Assembly (NCBI RefSeq): GCF_014851395.1
Contig: NW_024041484.1
Coordinates: 2,993,015-3,057,014, forward strand
Length of the DNA: 64,000 nucleotides
Source of the DNA: Micropterus salmoides
Lineage: Eukaryota; Chordata; Actinopteri; Centrarchiformes; Centrarchidae
Reading direction: 5' to 3'
A program made the position numbers and the translations under genes. The notes beneath the pieces were generated by a model. It was not told the DNA's origin. It searched no databases and worked only from the letters and a program-made list of their open reading frames with translations. Of this stretch, positions 56,936 to 64,000 are shown piece by piece (position 1 is the stretch's first letter; the number at the start of each line of letters is the position of its first letter).

Positions 56936-59489
56936 CTCCAAACTCTGTTGGTCGTTGGAAGAAGTGGAAGTTGATTCAAACCGAGAGACGGTTTCTAAAG
57001 AAACTTAGCTACAGGCAGAAAACATGCTGCTCAGTGATTACTGTGAGTCTTTATTTGTATTTGCACAGTGCACGTGTGCAGACACAAACTCCATCCAAAG
57101 TCTCTCTAGCTGTTAGAGTCGACTGACAGCTATGATCAGCTGCCGCCGTCATCACAAACGGACGTCGCTTTTAGTGACGCTTCAGAGGAAAGGACGTCTT
57201 AGTTCTCTAAAAACATTTCCTCTTTTTTCACTCTCCGCATGGTTTCCTTGCATCTCTCCATGCATCCCTGGTGGGCCAAGAAAACGATTCATGCGAGGGA
57301 AACGTGGATGCAATTAAGAGAATTGAGAAGCAGCCACAAAAGTATCCACTGACTATAGAGCAGCTACTTCCCCGAGACTGTGAGACTCTTAAATTCATCT
57401 TCAGCACTGCACCATGTCAAATTGTTTTATTCCTATGACTTATTTATCCACCTAAATAAAGGGACATAAAGGGAACTACAACTTCAACTTATTATACAAC
57501 CCTGTGTTTTATAAATTGATACATGAATTCTTCTTCTTCTTCTGCTTCTTCTTCTTCTTCTATTATGAGGGAACAAAAAACTATACTACAAAGGACCACA
57601 GGAACTGCTCTTTTTTCTATTCTATTTTCTATTTGTGGGGAGTGTCAGTATATATCCACTACAGGCCATGAAAGACAATAAAGATGTATCTTAAAATAAC
57701 ACTTACTAGGAGGAAATTATTGAAACAAGTGATTTGCATTAAAACCAGGGGAATTTGAAGACACAAATAATTGACTTACTGCTAATTGTATTGTTCCACC
57801 TTATAGAAGAGTCAAGTCATTGTAGTGCATAAAGCATTTCTAAAAGAAGTTTGGTAGTATTTGTCAGGAGGAATAAGAGACCGATCTCATTGAATCCTGG
57901 TGGATAAATAACAGAACTAGTTTAAGAGGCAAGCAGGAGAGAACAGCTACATGTGCTGCTGGAGGCCAGTCTAGTCCTAATCAGCCTCCCAAATGTTTCT
58001 CCCAGCTTGCACAGGGAGCCAGAGCGGGCACCTTACCACAGCAAGGCAATCAGCATCACACGTTATGTGTTGCATGCTGTGGGGGGACCTTGGCTATCAA
58101 AGCATTTGATAACAGATTCAAGGTTTTTAATGTTTTCTTTTTTTCATTGTAGTTTATAATGGAGGAATGTTTCTTTCTTCAACTCCCAGCTCTGTTTTGT
58201 TACGCCACTGTGCTGTATTGAAGGGAATGACAAGGTCCTCAGCTGAATCCATGCAGTTCACACCACCTCAGTCTCTCACTTTGCAAACACAACTTGTTTC
58301 ATTTTTAATGATCTCCACTAGTGCAGATATTCAGGTCTTCCTTCCCCCTCCCGCGCCTCAGTTTATTCTCACAAACCTGACGGCGTCTTGAAAGTGCTGC
58401 TTATAATTTCTGAGGTGAACGTAGCTCCGTCTTTCTTCATTTGAGATGCCCCTCATTCCCTTCCCGCCCTTGAGTTTCTCCAATGTCAGCCCTCACTTCA
58501 AAAGCCTCGGAATGAGCTCTGAGGACTCCATTGAGATTTCCTATTGCAAACAATTATTCTGTCCATGGTTCTTTGACAGAGCTTTAGATTACTAGACCAT
58601 GAATCAAATATCTCTCTGTCTCAGTGGTACCTTATGCTTCATAGTGGTTATGCTATTGATCCAAACCTTGAGCTGAATGTAGATTATTCTCTATAGAGGG
58701 ATCTAGACGAATTTAATTCAAAGCAGCTCAGTCAGTGAGATTTGGAGACCAGATTTAGGGAAAAGGTACGGAAAAGAGTTTAGATGTGCAAGATTTTCAT
58801 CTTTGTTATCGTCTTCACATTAAGAGTTTTTGGACAGTTGAAGTTTACAACTACTATGTAACTTATAATTTACTATTTCTAGTCTACCCCTCCTACCTCC
58901 CCCTCTTTCTCTGAAACTCTACAACCTCTCTGGCCTCAGTACTTGAGCTATCCACCTGGGCTGGGGGATCTTTCATGGTGTGTAGCTGTGTCATCCAAAA
59001 TAGATAAGAAAGCCTTTCTATTGCAACAGGAAGGCATTGTGAAGTCTCCCCAGCAGTGGTCGCAGCAAAGGCCCCACACAAGCTACCGAACAAGGGCTGG
59101 TGCTTTAAAAGAAGCTTCACTACAACACAGCATACCTCCCTCCTCAGCGTGGGTAACGCTGCAGCAATGTCCTGGAGGAAAAATGAATCTGAGTAAACAT
59201 GGCTGAATAAATAAATAAATGCATCAACTTTCTTCATTCTGAATTTCAGATCATTGCTGGAGGTCTATCAGTTGGAGTTTGAAACCAAACCAGGCCCATC
59301 TGAGATGTGTTGCACTGCAGGAAACTTGGTCAGGCAAGCAAGCTCATAAATCTAAACAAATGTTACTGCTGTTTATTTCTGTACTAGTGGAACCAAACTT
59401 ATAACAGCATTATATTATATTGTATACTGTATGTTGATCAAATGCATACTTGTGTTATTTAAAAAATCTGTTGAATTTTACTACTTTCC
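56936..59489. other. No recognised gene; (TTC)n at 57527-57562
   Basis: A TTC/CTT run is present. A 114-codon minus-strand frame (59237-58893) has no recognisable domain and is not called. Confidence 0.5.
57527..57562. repeat. (TTC)n microsatellite
   Basis: About twelve TTC units with one TGC interruption. Confidence 0.93.
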
Positions 59490-59665
59490 AGTGGTTGGAG
59501 AGGGGGACACAAGCCTTGGTGTGAGAGACCCGGGTTCAACTCCCACTGCGACACATCCAACAATGTGTCCCTGAGCAAGACCCCTAAGCCCTAGTTGCTC
59601 CAGAGGTGTGTGACGTCTGGCATATATAACAATTGTAAGTTGCTTTGGATAAGCTGAATTAGCCC
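59490..59665 (+). mobile_element. tRNA-derived SINE, family 1, copy C
   Basis: It has a good box B (GGGTTCAACTCCCAC) and the central TGTGTCCCTGAGCAAGACCC block. TAGTTGCTCCAGAGGTGTGT and the tail TAAGTTGCTTTGGATAAGC follow. The head before box B is shortened. Confidence 0.8.
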
Positions 59666-60109
59666 TAACCCTAACCTTATCCAAAATAACTACAAATTGG
59701 CTCCTCAACCATCGCTCCAACCAGGGTGGTGAGAAACTTGGTTGTCATAATTGATGACCAACAGTCCTTCTCACACCATGTGACCGCTGTCTCTCAGTTG
59801 TGCAGCTTAAGGCTCATGCAGACCACACAACTCTCAGCGTGGGCTGATGGCCGTTCAAATTACACAACTTGCCATCTTGTGACGGGGGTCTTGAAGCCGT
59901 TCACACTGTGACTGAATGTGACAGGGGGTCACACACTACGCGAGCTGACAGCGGCTGAGTCCAGAGCCGAACTTAGAGTAAAAAATGGCCCTGGACTTTG
60001 ATCCAGACCAGCCCACCAGAACAGTCCACTGTATACGCCACCACAACCGCCCCGCTAATGCATGCACGTTCAAACAGGACCAGCCTTGTGTTGAAAAGTG
60101 GTGGGGAGA
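59666..60109. other. No recognised feature
   Basis: No gene or repeat was recognised. Confidence 0.5.
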
Positions 60110-60520
60110 TTTAAGGCCTCATATTATTGGTGTGACCAAACACTTAGTGACTTAATGACAATGCACAATATTGGAGTCAAGACAATAAGATTTTGAGCAT
60201 TAAACTCTTAATTTCCTGCATTCTAGAGACATTTTATGGTGGAAATGTCTTTATTTATATGAAGGGAAACAAAATGCATGTGGCCTGTGACAAATCAGAA
60301 TATAAAAATATGACTGAATATAATGCAGTAATCAGTTGCTTGTTTTTTTAGCGTAAGTTACTTTTGTTGGACAAGGCAGGCTGTTTCTTCTATATTTACA
60401 TAGAATTTGTATTTGTTATTTAGCCTAACATTTCTTGTTGTAAGTTAATCTTCAGAAAACTTCTAGCAAATGCTTTCAAAAAGTGGTGGGGACATGTCCC
60501 CAGTGTAAGTGACACCTATG
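60110..60520 (+). repeat. Dispersed repeat A, copy 3
   Basis: It shares the GAGCATTAAACTC, TTAATTTCCTGCATTCT and TTCTTCTATATTTACAT blocks with copies 1 and 2. AAAGTGGTGGGGA occurs near both ends in the same orientation (60098 and 60480). Confidence 0.6.
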
Positions 60521-61199
60521 TGATTACACTGTCGCAACCCTCATTTCAAGTTGAAAAACTGTTTCCCCAGTGATAGTCAGTGTCCAGACCTGGGAAACAC
60601 ATAAAGCACATGACAACGTTGAGTGTGCATTAACTGAGAGCACCGCTGTTTGCACACAGAGTTTTGATAATAGTAAATTTCAGGGTGCGTGAAACAGAGA
60701 CGCCATGAAGAGAGACACTGAGTGCATTTACGCATGAGCCACAGCAGCATAACTTTATATTTAAATCTACCGACAAGCCGACAGGATCATCAGGATCTAA
60801 TGTTAAATAATATGCTGTGTTTTTCAACACATCCAAACAGTCTCACACACAGTCCAGGGTCATACAGACACACTGTTTGGAGTAAAGCAGCCGTCCTCCT
60901 GATCAATTCTGAGCTCCGTCAGAGCATCTAAACATTTCAGATGCTAAAAGTGGAATTCTGTTTCATCTGCAGAGTTTCCTCTGTCTGACCTATCAAGTTT
61001 TAAACTATTTTTTTGTTTTGCTGCATAAATGTCCCACGATATTCGTTAAGAATTCCTTCCCCCCTCCTTCTCAGTAAAGTACCTCTCCTACACATTTTCT
61101 CCTCCTACTCAGAATTAATAGTGTGCTTGGTAGACAAGTTGAAGCCTGTTTCTTTTTTCAGAACAGAAGCCTGAACAATGTCCTGTCTCAGATTATGCT
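60521..61199. other. No recognised feature
   Basis: No gene was recognised. Confidence 0.5.
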
Positions 61200-61456
61200 C
61201 TTGATTTTGCATGTGTCCCAATTTGGACATTTTCACTTCGGGTTGTCCTCACTTTTGTTGCCAGCGGTTTAGACACTAATGGCTGTGTGATGTGTTATTT
61301 TGAGGGGACAGCAAATTTACACTGTTATACACTCTTACACTGTACACTCACTGCTTTACATTGTAGCATAGTGTCCTTTCTTCAGTGTTGTCACATGAAA
61401 AGATAGAATCAAATAAACTAAAACATGAGGGGTGTACTCACTTTTGTGAGATACTG
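61200..61456 (+). mobile_element. Tc1/mariner-like element, 3' end
   Basis: CCTCACTTTTGTTGCCAGCG and TTGAGGGGACAGCAAATTTA lead into the terminal GGGTGTACTCACTTTTGTGA and GATACTGTA. This is the familiar 3' end of a fish Tc1-like transposon. No transposase frame or 5' partner was found. Confidence 0.6.
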
Positions 61457-63497
61457 TATATTATTGTAACACATTGTACTGTTTGAGACACATTTCTATG
61501 ATTCAAATCCAAATGATGCAACTCAAACACAAATATAAAATCAAGAAGTTGTAGTAATACATTTTGGCAAGAGAGACAAGAAGGAGTCACAGAGAAAGGC
61601 ACAGGCAGTGAGACAGAAGGAGAGAGTGAACAAAGAGTAGATGGTGTCTTTAGTGTGAATTTCCCTTTCCTTGAATGATTTATTTGAACATTGTCAACAT
61701 TTTTAGATTTTTCATGATAATTTTATCCTCTATATTTCAAGATTGAAATGTGGATCCTTCATTGCGATATTTATTCTGATTCTTATGCTACTGCCCACTG
61801 ACATAGTTTTAAAGATATTGTTATCCATTTTTTGCTCTCCAAAGATCTTAAAATGCACATCAGGGAATAACATTTTTTGAATGCTGCTCACTTTTTGTAC
61901 CCCAGTATTTCTAAAACCCAACATGTCAAATACTACTGCTCCCCATAGCTTAGTTGAGGGACACCTTCTCTGGGTTAACATTGGGCTTAATCTGTACAGT
62001 GTCTGTCTTGCTTTACTTATGCGTCTTTCCTATTTATTGCAGCTGTTTTATGCCTCACTACACTATGTGATTAGTATTATGTTTATATTATTTATTATTT
62101 TTTATTTTTTATTACTTCATTTTGAATATAAGAATTATATTTTTAAGGTTACTTGCTTATACTGAGCATCTGCTGCTGTAATTTCCCTTATCTTATACCT
62201 CACCACATGTGCATTTATGAGTGAAATGGTGCAATAAATTTACATGTGCTCTTAGTAGCCTAAGGGATTAGTCGATAAGCCATTCAGAAGAAAACTAATC
62301 AATCAATGACATTTTAGTCAAAAGGTGAATCATTCCAACATATTTCCAGCGAGGACACAGAGCTGGTTACAGCCACTTAAATTTGAGGATTTGTCGCTTT
62401 TCTGTTTCATATCTTGTTAGCTGAATCCCCTGGTCAGAATTAATGAGTAATTTGCAAATATCACATTGGACTCTGATGGGCATTTCTTGTCTTTTTTATC
62501 TTATTCTTTTTATCTTATTACATTTTAATACTATTATTTAAAAATATTCTCAAATGAATAAACCATTACTGTAGAGTCACTCAGTCTGTGTACAGTAGAG
62601 ATCAGTTGCTAGTAAACTGTCATTTTTCCGTGGTGCACAGCTGTGTCTTGGAGCTGGGTTAATCAGTTAATCACTTCTATAATGAACGTAGGCTGTGAAA
62701 ACTGTGTGCCAGTGTTTGTGGAGACAGGTGAGCCTGGACTGTTTTGATCTTTCAAACATGTATTCCATCTCTTCTCTCACCACAAGGGAGCCTCCAACCA
62801 AGGTCAGCGTTCAAAGGCAGTGTGCACCCTGGGAAATGAGCCTGAGTGAGTGTGTGCCAGCCTCCTACTTTTGTGGGATCAGCACGGCATCAGAAGGATC
62901 GGACTGACACTAGTGAAGTCCCCCGGTATCACCTATCACTACCTGTTTCTGCCACTGTGGAAACCAAAGGCCTGCTCTAATTGTATCATTAATATCATTG
63001 CAGTCTGAGGGCCAATTATTCTCTCTTTGAGGTTTACCTGTCCCAACCTTGAATCAGGCTCTGCTCCAATATTTGAGCACAGGCTGGCTGTGTGATAAAG
63101 GAGCTTTTCAGCCATCTGTGATCAAAGCTGTGTGAATGCTGGATACGGTCTGAAGATGAAGTCAAGTTCAACATAGAACATGGCGATTCGTCTCAAATCG
63201 CTTCTAATAAGGAAACAACGCATTGTGATGTACAGTATCCAATGACATGCTGACATCTGTCTGCATGCGCTCACACACCTTGGTTTTCATTTTTTAAGGT
63301 GACAGTAATGTTACATATAGGTTAAGGGCATCTAGCACCTCTTAGTGGTTGCTTTGAAGACTGCTGTCAGCTGAATGTTGTTCTCTATTGTTTTTTTTGT
63401 GATCACATGGGTAGGGTCATGATCAAGTGGGAAGCTTCCGGTCTGAGACGTGAATCCAGTGCGAAATCACATAAACCTGCATTCTGTTGAACGGCCA
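61457..63497. other. No recognised feature
   Basis: A+T-rich sequence up to the last gap. Frames on both strands look random. Confidence 0.5.
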
Positions 63498-63997
63498 NNN
63501 NNNNNNNNNNNNNNNNNNNNNNNNNNNNNNNNNNNNNNNNNNNNNNNNNNNNNNNNNNNNNNNNNNNNNNNNNNNNNNNNNNNNNNNNNNNNNNNNNNNN
63601 NNNNNNNNNNNNNNNNNNNNNNNNNNNNNNNNNNNNNNNNNNNNNNNNNNNNNNNNNNNNNNNNNNNNNNNNNNNNNNNNNNNNNNNNNNNNNNNNNNNN
63701 NNNNNNNNNNNNNNNNNNNNNNNNNNNNNNNNNNNNNNNNNNNNNNNNNNNNNNNNNNNNNNNNNNNNNNNNNNNNNNNNNNNNNNNNNNNNNNNNNNNN
63801 NNNNNNNNNNNNNNNNNNNNNNNNNNNNNNNNNNNNNNNNNNNNNNNNNNNNNNNNNNNNNNNNNNNNNNNNNNNNNNNNNNNNNNNNNNNNNNNNNNNN
63901 NNNNNNNNNNNNNNNNNNNNNNNNNNNNNNNNNNNNNNNNNNNNNNNNNNNNNNNNNNNNNNNNNNNNNNNNNNNNNNNNNNNNNNNNNNNNNNNNN
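63498..63997. other. Assembly gap (500 N)
   Basis: Exactly 500 N, a placeholder. Three known bases follow at the window end. Confidence 0.99.
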
Positions 63998-64000
63998 CCA

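Noticed and set aside
58893..59237. 114-codon minus-strand frame
   Set aside because: No recognisable domain, no convincing splice or promoter context, and an overlapping plus-strand frame of similar length.
1..64000. CRISPR arrays, operons or other prokaryotic systems
   Set aside because: No regularly spaced direct repeats and no coding-dense strand runs. The spliced exons, LINEs and SINEs show vertebrate nuclear DNA.

Overview
The window is vertebrate nuclear DNA and almost certainly comes from a ray-finned (teleost) fish. It is intron- and repeat-dominated. Its transposon content is typical of teleosts: Rex1, L2/CR1-like LINEs with an esterase ORF1, a DIRS element, hAT-like MITEs, tRNA-derived SINEs and a Tc1-like end. 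The only recognisable host-gene exon matches a vertebrate Rho-GEF. There are no operons, phage genes or CRISPR arrays. Three runs of exactly 500 N (13668-14167, 40779-41278, 63498-63997) are scaffold gaps of arbitrary size.

Host gene content is sparse. A CpG- and CCAAT-containing first exon (about 9100-9226) is followed by a 50-codon first coding exon at 11503-11652. That exon resembles the N-terminus of ARHGEF39, a small Dbl-family Rho guanine nucleotide exchange factor. No later exon was recognised, so the gene either runs through the first gap, has a long intron, or is broken. An unrecognised 140-codon minus-strand frame lies inside its first intron.

Layout. 0-1.5 kb: 5'-truncated L2-type LINE. 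2.6-5.5 kb: MITEs and dispersed repeats. 9-11.7 kb: start of arhgef39. 15.8-18.9 kb: minus-strand L2 LINE that keeps a four-cysteine ORF1 plus an SGNH esterase, but has lost its endonuclease. 19-20.4 kb: hAT-like debris. 21-24 kb: a duplicated composite repeat and two SINEs. 28.0-28.7 kb: a MITE with terminal inverted repeats. 30.5-34.9 kb: a complete but decayed DIRS-type (tyrosine recombinase) retrotransposon, with inverted terminal repeats, an internal complementary region and GTT ends, apparently inserted in another repeat. 35.9-36.5 kb: solo LTR. 38 kb: tRNA-headed SINE. 42 kb: hAT-like element. 47.5-48.4 kb: L1/Tx1-like LINE tail split by a SINE. 49.2-50.5 kb: BEL/Pao-like gag fossil. 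51.4-54.7 kb: Rex1 holding an L2 fragment, which in turn holds a SINE. 55-63.5 kb: Rex1 tails, another SINE and a Tc1-like end in otherwise featureless sequence.

No undescribed functional system was found. The most informative material is the DIRS termini architecture, the esterase-bearing ORF1, the dated SINE insertions with empty-site or frame-restoration evidence, and the near-identical composite duplicate at 21/23 kb. Comparisons were done by eye, so family names rest on recognised motifs rather than database searches.
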